Shown here piece by piece: positions 54,601-63,364 of a stretch of 64,000 nt of DNA. The stretch's first letter is position 1. Each line of letters starts with the position of its first letter. This DNA is from Lentisphaeria bacterium (GTDB lineage Bacteria; Verrucomicrobiota; Lentisphaeria; Victivallales; Victivallaceae): NCBI GenBank assembly GCA_900768505.1, contig CAAGED010000056.1, forward strand, positions 1 through 64,000. The letters are read 5' to 3'. Under the pieces are notes generated by a model. That model was not told where the DNA came from. It saw nothing but the letters and a program-made list of their open reading frames with translations, and searched no databases. The position numbers and the translations under genes were made by a program.

Positions 54601-57600
54601 GTATTGTTCCAGTTGATAAGAGTGATCCGGCCTACCCGTTGTTTGCCGCCATGCAGGAGCTGGCGGAGGGCAATACCAAGCTGGCTTGGAATCAGACCCG
54701 GGATAAGGTGGATTTGCTGACCAAACGTTACAAGGAGTTCGATACCGGTTTTGTGATTTGGGTGGTGGATCAGCTGCGTAAGCAGAAGATGTATAAAGAG
54801 GGAACTAATTTGGCCATGACCGTATGGCTGGACGAGGAGAAGCTTGATCCGGAAGATGCGGCGCTGCTGGGATTGTACAAGGGCGACCTCTACCGGGATA
54901 TGAAGAATATTCCGGCGGCAAAAATTGAATATGAGGCGTTGCTGAGCAACAGCCGTTACAATAAAACCATTGCGGCCAAGCCGGCTAAATTCCGCATTGT
55001 TGAATTGTTGATTATGACCCAGGATTTCAGCGGTGCACGATTGATGCTGGAACGGTTGATAGACTCCGGTTCGCTGGAGGAACAGGCGGACGCCTACTAC
55101 ATGCTGGCCAGTTTGGAATTTGAGCAGAAAGAGTACGAAAGTGCAGTTGATTACCTCAAGCAGGTGTTCAAGCGGGTGCATGGCCATGTGGACGGACGGC
55201 TGCTGGAGGGCAAATTGCGGATTGTAACCAGGAATCTCAGCAGTTATGAGATCCCGATCGGCCCAAAGCGTCTGCAGACGATTGCAATTCCGGGAAAGGA
55301 TTTGGATTTCCAGATTCAGGACAATGATTTGTCCATCGCCCGGGGAAGCAAGGCTATTCCGGTGATTGTCACAACCTCCGATGGGAAGGATTCAGAAAAA
55401 ATTGAATTGATGGCCAGCGCGGAGGATTCCACACTCTTTTCCGGAAAAATTTCCACCAGCCTGGGTAAGGCGGTGCCGAATAATCTGTTGCTGGAGCTTA
55501 ACGGCAATGACAAGGTCGAGTATGTTATTGATCCGGAATTCCAGAAAGCATATAAATTGAATTATCCCTCCAAGATGCTGGAGGTTAAATCCGCCGCCCG
55601 CTTGGAGGCCAGTGCAAAAAGGATAATGTCCGAACAGGAAAAAAATGAAATGGAGCAGGGCTCGACCCTGGATTTAGTGCGTGCCGCCCGTTTGGAGAAA
55701 ACGGTGCGTCCCGGCAGTCCGATATATATTCAGGTTACTGATCCTGACTGCAATACCGGAGCTACTCCCGGAAAAGTTACCGTTGACCTCAATGCCACCA
55801 GCGGCGACGAAATCAAAAATTTCGAGTTGACCGAGAGCGCCCCGTACAGCGGAGTCTTTGTGGGCGTCGTGCCTACTTCGGTGCCTTTCCCGGCGGCCAA
55901 TGCTTCTGACGCGCAGGAGGATTGCGACATCAATGCGGTGATCAACTTCAATAAATCCGGCAGCTGGCTTTCGTTGCCGGACGGCAATAAGCCAAAATAT
56001 CTTGAAGTGGATACCATGAGTTCATACAACTTCAAAACCATTGAATTGAAGATGAACCCTGAAACAGTGAAAAAATTTACCGTCTCCGCCGCATTGGAGC
56101 AGAAAGAGGAGTTGTTGGGTGAATATCCGGCCAATCAGGAAGAGGCTCGCGGCGGTTTGAAAATCCGGGTGGTGGAGAGCAGTGAAGCTGCGCTGGATCG
56201 GATGCAGGGAATTTTTGCCCGGGCCAATGCGAAAACTTATTACGCCGATACTCCGGAATTCAAGCGGGAGAACAGCGACCAGAAAGGGCGGCAGGGGTGG
56301 TTTATTTATGAGATGAGTGGTACGTTTTATGTGCCGGAAAATATGGAAATTGATTTGAAATTCCTCCATCCGCTGACCAATCAGCATTGGCTGGTTAATT
56401 ATCTTCTGGTGGATGATAAAGTGGTTTTGGGGTACGGGGCGGCCAATGCCCAGAATCTGGAAAACGTCTCCACAATATTTTTGTCCAAGGGCATACATAC
56501 CATGAAATTATATGGTCGCGACTATCATGCCGACACCATGTTTGCCGTGGGGTATGCCAAGGCGGACGGTACATTTGAGCTGCTGCCGGAGGAGTGGTTC
56601 TCGGTTGGAATGAGCGAAGAGTTGTTTAACTACCTCAAGCCCAAGGGTGAAATCACCAAGAGTCCGGAGGGTTTCAATCTGACGTTGTCCGAACCGGCCC
56701 GTTATCGCAAGGTCAAGTTTAATTTTGAGGATTTCACCGGCAACCAACTGGCGGTGAAAGAGGTGGCGGCTTTTGATGAAAACGGGGCGAGGATTCTCCC
56801 CGTGGAGCAGGATTTGGCCACTGGAAAAAATAATCAGATTTTGGAAGTCGCCGCCGGTGACAAGATTGAAATCAAGTATGAAGACCGTCGGCGTCTGGAC
56901 GATACCCGTCCGTCGCTGAAGGAAAATCTCAGTTCTTCTTTTGCCAACGGTTCGATTGATTTGTCTTATGAAGAGGTTTCCGTCTCTCCGGAGGGATATC
57001 CATCCACCAAGTATTCGCCGGCCAAGCGGGTGCAGAACGGGGACACCTTGATGGTGGTGGTTAACGATGCGGACGAGGATCGTGGTTTGGACAATCAGAC
57101 GTTGACGGTGCATGTTAACTCTTCGTCCGGCGAAAAACTGGATTTGGATTTGGCTTTTGACCGCAGCAAAAACTCTTTTATGCAGATTTTTAAATTGGGT
57201 GAGGTTACCGGCGGCGATACGATTAAATTTTCTCCCGGCGATACAATTACGGTTTCTTACCTGGATAAAGAGAACAATTCTCCCGGTATTCCGGTGGAAC
57301 GAAGTTATTCAGTGACGGCCACCGAGGGCGGCCAGCCGGAGATTGTCATCTTCAATACCGATGTGAAACCGGTCGAAGACAAGAGTCAATTGGCATTGCG
57401 CAAAATTGCCCAGATGCGGGATAATGGTGACAAGCGGGAAGATATAAAAATTTTCAAAGACCAAATTGAGGCAACCATATTGCGGGATGCTCAGAACGAT
57501 AAAAATGTTCCGGTAGTTATTGCCGGCAAAGCACCGTTGCTTTTTGAGGTTAATTACCCGGAAATGGCCAAGCACGCCGACAGCAAAATTACAATTCGGG

Positions 57601-59249
57601 TAGCCGCCAAGTCGGAAATTGACAGTGCCACCCAGGAGGGGCGCGAGGTTAAATATGCCAAATTCCCCATCGGCATCAAGGGTATTACCGAAACCGCACG
57701 CAGCAAGGGATATCCGATTCAATTGAAAAACCGTCCGGTATTGTCGCCGGAGGATCAGTTGGAACGTGGAGTGTTTACTGGTGTGGTGCGTCTGCAGTTG
57801 GGATCGCCAACGGATGAAATCAACGATGTGGTGGACAGCAATAATACATTTGATATTATGAGTCAGAATGATTTGCGTAATGCGGACGCCTTTAAAGTAC
57901 CCACTATCATTGTAACCGGGTCTGATCAGATCGTTGTGGAGGTGGTGGACGAAGAGGATAAGGTGCTGGCCACCAGATCGGCGCAGATGCGTACTGACGG
58001 TACACTGGAAATTATGGACAATAAATTTATTTCCCCGGTGGAATCGGTGCATATCGGGCAGAATTTCTATCTGAAGGTGGTTGACCCCGATCGGGATCTT
58101 ACTGCCAGTCGCGACGAGGTGAAAGTGCATGCCAAGAGCGGGCTGGGCGATGAAATTGATCTGGTGCTGACCGAAACACTGCCCCACTCTGGAGTTTTCA
58201 CCGGCAGTGTGAAGCCGGAATTGTTCCTGCCGAACGGCGAGTCGAAGGCTCCAGTGCCAAATGACGGTATACTCCACTCCACCTTTGGCGACAAGATTGA
58301 ATTTACCTACGTTGACCCTATGCCGCTGGCCGGAACGCAACCCATGGAAGTTAAGATTGCCGGCTCCATTGTGCTTGGCGCGGATGGCGAAATTGCCTCC
58401 TTCACCAAGCGCTTCAAAGATTCGGAAATGGCGGTAAAGACTAACTTTCTCATGGCCGAGGCTCTCTTTGAAATGGCCAAGAGCCACCGCAAACTCAATA
58501 AGGAAGAGGTGGCCAACGAGGAAATTGCCCGGGGCAAGCGCATATTGGAAGAGGCGTTGCGGGATTATCCGGATACCAGCTTGAAGGCGCAGGGGGAATT
58601 CTTATTGGCCAACCTGGCGCAGCAGTTGAAGAATTATCAGGAGGCGGTCGGGCGCTATTCAATTGTAATCAACCGTTACCCGGAGAGTGAATACGCCGCC
58701 AAGGCACAATTCCAAAAGGCTCAGTGTCTGGAGAATATGGGACAGAACGAGCAGGCGTGCGAAGAATATGTGCGTTTGACCTATCTCTACCCGGATAACC
58801 CGCTGGCGGCGGATGCCAAGGTGCGGCTGGGTAATTTCTACTACAAAAATAAACGCTACAAGTCGGCGGCGACGATTTTCCGGAAATTCAGCGAAAACCA
58901 TCCAGCTCATGCGCTGGCGGCTCGCAGTCTCTTTCTGGCGGCTCACTCCGAATTACGTTATTTAAAGGAGATGGGAGAGCAGGCGGAAGCGGAAAAACGC
59001 ACTTTTGTGGCAGATTATTCCGATGCCGTCAAAACCTTTGAGGAGTTGATTAAAAAGTACGATGAGGACAAGGATCTGCGCGCCGAAGCCATGTACTGGC
59101 TGGGCGACACTTACTTCAACAGTGCCAAGTCCGGCAATAAGAAGGGGTTCGAGAAGAGTTATCAGGTTTTCACCACACTGACGTTTGAATATCCGGAATC
59201 CAAGTGGGCAAAAATGGCTCGCGGACGGCTGGCGGATGTAGGTAAATAA
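51642..59249 (+). CDS. Giant secreted TPR/beta-sandwich protein
   Basis: A 2535-residue protein that I cannot name. A signal peptide (FNFMVATLLLTSLSAAAAEP) sends it out of the cytoplasm. Residues 30-1200 are an alpha-solenoid of TPR-like units. From about 1215 to 2235 come beta-sandwich domains, several sharing the pattern VTDPDxN...LTESxPxSGVFxG: clear at about 1360 (VTDPDCNTG, ESAPYSGVFVG), 1800 (VNDADEDRG), and 2135 (VVDPDRDLT, ETLPHSGVFTG), with looser copies near 1220 and 1965-2110. Between them, about 1500-1655 may be a PA14-like carbohydrate-binding domain (tentative). Residues 2255-2530 are clear TPRs (YPESEYAAKAQFQKAQCLENM). It leads an operon ending in a TolQ/ExbB channel. A periplasmic scaffold is likely. 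Confidence 0.8.
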   Translation: MIKFGIASRFNFMVATLLLTSLSAAAAEPAVEQARQLLKEKKYSEAGALLEAQLNSGKPSADLLRVAMEAKLLSGDIVFASRLAAEALKTTKNQDMELIRRAAEIAALAGDSKLALSRYYTYCMNVKERDANFIEALNYVVEEGINGDVFAMQMELNSPVSNGLYAYNFYNKLLENREFDQAARVLPLMLKLYGNNQVIFNEIFRSINRAKANISDKEKLRILDIVSKMAIGDKVRIGELNSLLYEFYKSINDEEKSAFALEFIKNSGKPLEWQFFQSPFNASVGKLLSNAAIREQADKYLALEKVYRSEPRYYYEYVLNILRSPKIFANPADPALTTDQMIQLYVQTAKLFDNKLPDDKLCNEIVNNLLKEDKPAQIKFLSSNIASLRPNWVSNLFAMDLGNVKNYYPRYLAAQSSAYGKEQAKWNVISQLREAKLKNEHREALLSYMLFNPNFDRNMISNELVHSQFCTPDEALAMLAQVYDQQGANENMEKFVDWMLTHNKFKDNQAAKNFAADVKAKRPGKNVSIATYTQLLNLPVNKENVNAIMNLCEVYAKSCPGIVPGSLEKANDMQEYLNYKVWECNSRIKDNDKVLQYAKTWAPKLKQTGNTWTTTLRDVFEKESDRRGKTLYQIVPAYVALLQSGQNPNDAWQELRTFCHNNVTPEKTDVSLYAPIYGKFDNFTMEFIRTTRSSWSPEFFNKQLKLAADAYPESTSYDIYNNFLNFVNNDNYGKLVDFDTAKAMLDKFMAIEKYNNFANYDRRYVMINFLFQGGKTDDALKLINYYFGVVAKYNRLERLNAIRSLLYNFWNVPAKVSAPALLEYARAYEALTVQERKLHQVPGRMVEQLNWFANNKEAPKEHKEFFGKFYARVMEDLVAGNVQVQNWDMMFYAEPVAAQIELDCKNKDAYKAARGAALLLKILRSDTDLYRGMNATRRTVKALEEAKFDQIAYSYLTNISKLRTNVGEAVRNDYTAYIAKLSRNIPGIVPVDKSDPAYPLFAAMQELAEGNTKLAWNQTRDKVDLLTKRYKEFDTGFVIWVVDQLRKQKMYKEGTNLAMTVWLDEEKLDPEDAALLGLYKGDLYRDMKNIPAAKIEYEALLSNSRYNKTIAAKPAKFRIVELLIMTQDFSGARLMLERLIDSGSLEEQADAYYMLASLEFEQKEYESAVDYLKQVFKRVHGHVDGRLLEGKLRIVTRNLSSYEIPIGPKRLQTIAIPGKDLDFQIQDNDLSIARGSKAIPVIVTTSDGKDSEKIELMASAEDSTLFSGKISTSLGKAVPNNLLLELNGNDKVEYVIDPEFQKAYKLNYPSKMLEVKSAARLEASAKRIMSEQEKNEMEQGSTLDLVRAARLEKTVRPGSPIYIQVTDPDCNTGATPGKVTVDLNATSGDEIKNFELTESAPYSGVFVGVVPTSVPFPAANASDAQEDCDINAVINFNKSGSWLSLPDGNKPKYLEVDTMSSYNFKTIELKMNPETVKKFTVSAALEQKEELLGEYPANQEEARGGLKIRVVESSEAALDRMQGIFARANAKTYYADTPEFKRENSDQKGRQGWFIYEMSGTFYVPENMEIDLKFLHPLTNQHWLVNYLLVDDKVVLGYGAANAQNLENVSTIFLSKGIHTMKLYGRDYHADTMFAVGYAKADGTFELLPEEWFSVGMSEELFNYLKPKGEITKSPEGFNLTLSEPARYRKVKFNFEDFTGNQLAVKEVAAFDENGARILPVEQDLATGKNNQILEVAAGDKIEIKYEDRRRLDDTRPSLKENLSSSFANGSIDLSYEEVSVSPEGYPSTKYSPAKRVQNGDTLMVVVNDADEDRGLDNQTLTVHVNSSSGEKLDLDLAFDRSKNSFMQIFKLGEVTGGDTIKFSPGDTITVSYLDKENNSPGIPVERSYSVTATEGGQPEIVIFNTDVKPVEDKSQLALRKIAQMRDNGDKREDIKIFKDQIEATILRDAQNDKNVPVVIAGKAPLLFEVNYPEMAKHADSKITIRVAAKSEIDSATQEGREVKYAKFPIGIKGITETARSKGYPIQLKNRPVLSPEDQLERGVFTGVVRLQLGSPTDEINDVVDSNNTFDIMSQNDLRNADAFKVPTIIVTGSDQIVVEVVDEEDKVLATRSAQMRTDGTLEIMDNKFISPVESVHIGQNFYLKVVDPDRDLTASRDEVKVHAKSGLGDEIDLVLTETLPHSGVFTGSVKPELFLPNGESKAPVPNDGILHSTFGDKIEFTYVDPMPLAGTQPMEVKIAGSIVLGADGEIASFTKRFKDSEMAVKTNFLMAEALFEMAKSHRKLNKEEVANEEIARGKRILEEALRDYPDTSLKAQGEFLLANLAQQLKNYQEAVGRYSIVINRYPESEYAAKAQFQKAQCLENMGQNEQACEEYVRLTYLYPDNPLAADAKVRLGNFYYKNKRYKSAATIFRKFSENHPAHALAARSLFLAAHSELRYLKEMGEQAEAEKRTFVADYSDAVKTFEELIKKYDEDKDLRAEAMYWLGDTYFNSAKSGNKKGFEKSYQVFTTLTFEYPESKWAKMARGRLADVGK

Positions 59250-59346
59250 TTCGTAAAAAAATAGGTTTTATTGCCGGAGAGTAGTATTTTTACCAAACGG
59301 CGGCGGAGAATTTGAATTAATATAACATAAGGTTGATGGCGGAATA

Positions 59347-60921
59347 ATGTTTATCGGAAAATGTTTTAAATACGGCGCACTGCTTACCGCATTGGTTTGC
59401 GCAACTGGAGTTGAGGTTAAAGCAACGGATTACTTCCGGGTGGTCAAGGCTGAACAAATCAAGCAGATGAATACTTTTGAGCGGGCGCAGTACCAGAAGG
59501 CGCTGGAATTGCTCAATAAGCAGCAGTTCAAGGCGGCGGCGGTGGAATTTGAGCGATTCAAAACCCAATTCATGAGTTCCGAAATGCTGCCATACATGCT
59601 CTTTCTCAAAGGATATGCTTTGCAGCGCAACAATGATCGCAACGCAGCCATAAAGGTCTACAATGAGGTGATTGACTTTTTCGGCGGTGATATCGATGTG
59701 GCCGCCGTGGCCATGTATTACCGGGGACTGGCGGCACTGGAGAACGGCGATTACCAAAAGGGAATGAGCTCCATGAAGGAGTTGGTGGACGATGTGGATT
59801 ATCAGAAGGAACCCATCGCCGGAGAGGCGTTGATCGCCTTGTCGGACAACTATTGGCGTTTAAATGACTCGGCACGGGCAGTGCAGTATTTAAACCAGAT
59901 TATCCGGGATTTTTCCAAGACAACGCCGGCGGCGGCGGAAAATGCCCGTTTTCAGCTTTGCGCGTATTATTTGTTTAACGGCAGGGGCGATGAGCTGGTA
60001 AATTGGTATGTGGAGAAAGTCGGAGATGATAAAAAAAGCGTGGACGAGCGGCGTTGTGAGGCCTTGAAAATGGCTTGTGACAGTGTTTTTTATCGCTACT
60101 GGCAATATTACAACAAGCCGGAGCGGTTTTGCTCCAAGGGCAAAGCTGCCAAGCCGGGTGTCGAACTCTACAAATTGATGCAGAAGCATCGAAGTTCGTT
60201 TGAAAAAAATAATGACATGTGGAATTTTTACTACCGTTACGCCCGGTTGTGCAGTCAATATGCCAAGAATCCGGCGAAGGAATTGGATTCGTTGATGGTG
60301 GAGGCGGCAAAGTATATTGATTCGGTCAAGGATGAAAAACTCCGTCAGAAATATTACTCTGATTTGGAAAATATGCTGCGGGAAAACAATATGTTCGCCG
60401 CCGCCCGTTACATCAATGGGAAAATCAGCGACAAAATTCAGGCGGCTAAAAACGAATATTACACCTTGCAGCGGGAGGAGAAGTGGGAGGATGCACTGAA
60501 GTATTTAGCGACGGTGCGGGATAACTTCAAAACCCAAAGCGAATTTGTGATTTGGACTAAGTGGGAGCAGGCGTGGGTTTTAAAGGAGCGGCAGCGTAAA
60601 TACGATGAGGCGATAAAGGTTTATCAGGAGATTGCCCAGCCGCCGCGGACGTTGTGGGAAATTCAGGAGTGTTACTACCGCAACAACAACCTGGAAAAGG
60701 CACTCTCTACCCTGATCGAAATCGAAAACGCATTCCCTGATGACGGCGCCGAGGCGGCATGGCGGCGGGCGGAGTATTATGATCGGGGAGGCAATAAGGA
60801 TATGGCGGTTAAAGAGTGCCGGGGGATTATGAAAAAGTATCCCAGTACTCCGGCTTCCAGCCGTTCTCACCAGATGTTGGAGAAATACGGTATCGAAACC
60901 GGCGGCGCAGTGGCTGATTAA
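59347..60921 (+). CDS. Secreted TPR protein
   Basis: A 524-residue protein with an N-terminal signal peptide (MFIGKCFKYGALLTALVCATGVEVKA). The rest is TPR-like: AQYQKALELLNKQQFKAAAVEFERF near 47, then AEALSTLIEIENAFP-like units toward the C-terminus (LEKALSTLIEIENAFPDDGAEAAWR near 455). It has none of the beta domains of its neighbours. It follows the giant gene by 97 bases and precedes the third gene by 35. It is probably a partner of both in the periplasm. Its ribosome-binding site is weak (GGCGG). Confidence 0.78.
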   Translation: MFIGKCFKYGALLTALVCATGVEVKATDYFRVVKAEQIKQMNTFERAQYQKALELLNKQQFKAAAVEFERFKTQFMSSEMLPYMLFLKGYALQRNNDRNAAIKVYNEVIDFFGGDIDVAAVAMYYRGLAALENGDYQKGMSSMKELVDDVDYQKEPIAGEALIALSDNYWRLNDSARAVQYLNQIIRDFSKTTPAAAENARFQLCAYYLFNGRGDELVNWYVEKVGDDKKSVDERRCEALKMACDSVFYRYWQYYNKPERFCSKGKAAKPGVELYKLMQKHRSSFEKNNDMWNFYYRYARLCSQYAKNPAKELDSLMVEAAKYIDSVKDEKLRQKYYSDLENMLRENNMFAAARYINGKISDKIQAAKNEYYTLQREEKWEDALKYLATVRDNFKTQSEFVIWTKWEQAWVLKERQRKYDEAIKVYQEIAQPPRTLWEIQECYYRNNNLEKALSTLIEIENAFPDDGAEAAWRRAEYYDRGGNKDMAVKECRGIMKKYPSTPASSRSHQMLEKYGIETGGAVAD

Positions 60922-60956
60922 GCAAATAATTTATACTTCGGAAAAATGGAGATATT

Positions 60957-63236
60957 ATGGATATGAAATCTGACAATTTGACCAAATGGCTGCGGCCGGT
61001 GGCGTTATCCGCGGTAATTTTCGGCGCTTTTGCGTTGGAGAATGATTTGAGCGCCGCGGACGAGGCTCCGGCGAAGAGCCGCACCCGCCGCCGGGCTTCC
61101 GGAGGAGATTCCAATGCGGAATACGCCGCTCAGGAGCAGTTGAAAAAAGGATTGGATTTATTGGAGGCCAAGCAGGATGACCGGGGAGTCAAATTGCTGA
61201 TGAGTATCGGGCAGATGTATCCCGGAAGCCGGGCGGCCTTGCAGGCGGATATGGTACTTGGAAATTTTTATCTGGAGAAGCGGCAGTACGACTTGGCACT
61301 GAAGCGTTTTCTGAACGGAGAAAAAAGCGATAACCCGGAGATTCAGGCCGAGGCATACTACAAAATCGGTATTTGCCACTACAATGCCGGCGCATTCAGT
61401 CAGGCGTTCATGTCGCTGCGTCAGGTTACAAATAAATATGCGGACAGCGTTTACGCCAATGAAGCATATTATTATATCGGATTATGCCACTTCCGGCTTA
61501 ATCGCTGGTCGCAGGCCGTGGAGGCGCTGGAGCGGGTGGGAACCAGTGTGCCGCCCATCGACTTGAAAAAGCAGCACTCCGGCATAATCGACAAGGCGGA
61601 GGCGGGCCAGCGGCTTTTTGTGAAAATTTATGATGAGGATTTGACCGTGCTCAAGCAGGAGGGAGAGCGACTCTTTGTAGAGTTGAGCAATGCCAACGGC
61701 GATGCGGAAAAAATCGAATTGGAACTTCTGGGCCGGGATGGCGCCACCTATATTGGTTCAATCCCCTGCGAACCGGGAGAGGTTAAGAAAAATGACAATA
61801 TTCTCCAAACAAAAGGCGGCGACACCGTCACCATAAAATATCAGGATACTCACACTAAGGATGGTAGGCCGGCGGAACTCTCCGCTAAAGTGGATTTGGT
61901 TTCCACTGCGGCAATCGGCTTTACCGATGGAGCGTTTCAGGAATACAGCGGTGCGCTTTTTGGCAATCAGGAGTTTTTTATGCGGGTTCGGGATCTGGAT
62001 TGCGATGTAAGCGGTCAACCGGACAAGGTGAAAGTCAAAGTTACCTCCATGTATAAAGTCGAAAAGCCGGAAGAGGATTTAGCCAGTCGCGGCATTGATT
62101 TCGAACGGGAAGAGGAGGAGTTCGTAATCCGGGATACCCGGGAGTACGAGCTTACTGAGAGTGCGCCCCGAAGCGGTATTTTTGTCGGCATGGGCAAGAG
62201 CGCGGTGGTAAGCGACCGGGGTGGTGTAACCACTGAAAATGCGCTGAACGTGGAGAAGGGGGATGTTGTCACCATCGAATACGTGGATGAAAAAAGTTTA
62301 CTCTCCGACGAATCGCAGACAAAAATTTACAAGGCGACTCTCCTGACCGGTGAAATTAAGGATGTTAAAATCGAACATCGTTTCGTGGAAGATCCCGACG
62401 TACGGGCCGACAAGAATCTGCTGGAGGCGCAGATATTATTGCAGCTGGGCGAAATATTTAAAGAGGTCGGTCTGCTGGATCATGCAAACCGCAAGGCGGA
62501 GGAGGGGTTGACTCGGGTTGAAGATGTGCTGCTCAGCAACAAGGACAATAATCTGGGACGTGACACCATCGAGAAAGCATTTAACGTGAAGTGGGAGCTG
62601 CTGATTGTGCAGAACAAAATTCCGGAGGCGATTCAGGTGTGCAGTACGCTGATTCGGATGTTCCCGGATTCTTCGCTGGTGGATCGGGCTTTGATGAAGA
62701 TCGGCGAAGCAAAAATTATGGAAAATACCCCCCGCTCCATCGTGGAGGGATTGAATATTTATCGCGGTATTTTGCAGTTGATGAAATCCGACCTCAAGGC
62801 GGAGGCTCAATACCGGATTGCCGAGACCCGGGAGAAGCAGGCGCGGGCGGAGACGCTGCTGCGTCAGAAAGACAATCCGGAATATCGCCCCAATTACAGC
62901 AACATAATGCTGGAGTATAAAAAGTGCGCCGATAATTATCCGGATTCGATTTTTGCCGGAAAATCCTTGGAGAAGATTGCCGACTTCTACATTGAAGTGG
63001 AGGATTACCCCCGGGTGGTTGAACTTATGCAGCAGGTGTTTACCGATTATCCGGATGCTGAATTTTTGGATTCCATGCTGCTCAAGTGGGCAATTGCCTC
63101 CTATCAGCTGGGAGATTTGCAAACCTCCCTGGCCAAGTGTGAGCAACTGCTTAGCGATTATCCGAATTCCGAAGCCACCCGCAAGTCGGCGGCGATTAAG
63201 GCGCGGATTGATAAAATGGTGCAGGCACGGCAGTAA
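60957..63236 (+). CDS. Secreted TPR protein with beta-sandwich domains
   Basis: A 759-residue protein in the same style as the giant protein. A signal-like hydrophobic stretch (LRPVALSAVIFGAFALENDLSAA) is followed by a basic segment (RTRRRASGG), TPRs at about 58-195 (ADMVLGNFYLEKRQYDLALK), two beta domains at about 215-470 (IYDEDLTVL; VRDLDCDVSG, then ELTESAPRSGIFVG), and TPRs again at 490-755. The ELTESAPxSGxFVG motif is almost the same as in the giant protein near 1393. The two proteins therefore share a domain family and probably arose by duplication. GGAG lies 6 bases before the ATG. Confidence 0.78.
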   Translation: MDMKSDNLTKWLRPVALSAVIFGAFALENDLSAADEAPAKSRTRRRASGGDSNAEYAAQEQLKKGLDLLEAKQDDRGVKLLMSIGQMYPGSRAALQADMVLGNFYLEKRQYDLALKRFLNGEKSDNPEIQAEAYYKIGICHYNAGAFSQAFMSLRQVTNKYADSVYANEAYYYIGLCHFRLNRWSQAVEALERVGTSVPPIDLKKQHSGIIDKAEAGQRLFVKIYDEDLTVLKQEGERLFVELSNANGDAEKIELELLGRDGATYIGSIPCEPGEVKKNDNILQTKGGDTVTIKYQDTHTKDGRPAELSAKVDLVSTAAIGFTDGAFQEYSGALFGNQEFFMRVRDLDCDVSGQPDKVKVKVTSMYKVEKPEEDLASRGIDFEREEEEFVIRDTREYELTESAPRSGIFVGMGKSAVVSDRGGVTTENALNVEKGDVVTIEYVDEKSLLSDESQTKIYKATLLTGEIKDVKIEHRFVEDPDVRADKNLLEAQILLQLGEIFKEVGLLDHANRKAEEGLTRVEDVLLSNKDNNLGRDTIEKAFNVKWELLIVQNKIPEAIQVCSTLIRMFPDSSLVDRALMKIGEAKIMENTPRSIVEGLNIYRGILQLMKSDLKAEAQYRIAETREKQARAETLLRQKDNPEYRPNYSNIMLEYKKCADNYPDSIFAGKSLEKIADFYIEVEDYPRVVELMQQVFTDYPDAEFLDSMLLKWAIASYQLGDLQTSLAKCEQLLSDYPNSEATRKSAAIKARIDKMVQARQ

Positions 63237-63364
63237 AAAAATGATATTTAGCGGCGGGATATGTTTTGCCGGCGATTGAATAATCTGCTTTTAGTGGCAT
63301 ATTATCACCGGATAAAAGTCTTTGGGGTATGTAATCAAACCATGAAATAAAAAGGGTTTTTCAA

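Noticed and set aside
57309..58487. A 392-codon minus-strand frame opposite the giant TPR gene
   Set aside because: It lies wholly inside the coding sequence of the giant protein, is rich in His, Arg and Phe as mirror frames are, and shows no domain.
62436..63146. A 236-codon minus-strand frame opposite the third TPR gene
   Set aside because: It is antisense to clear TPRs and has shadow-type composition.
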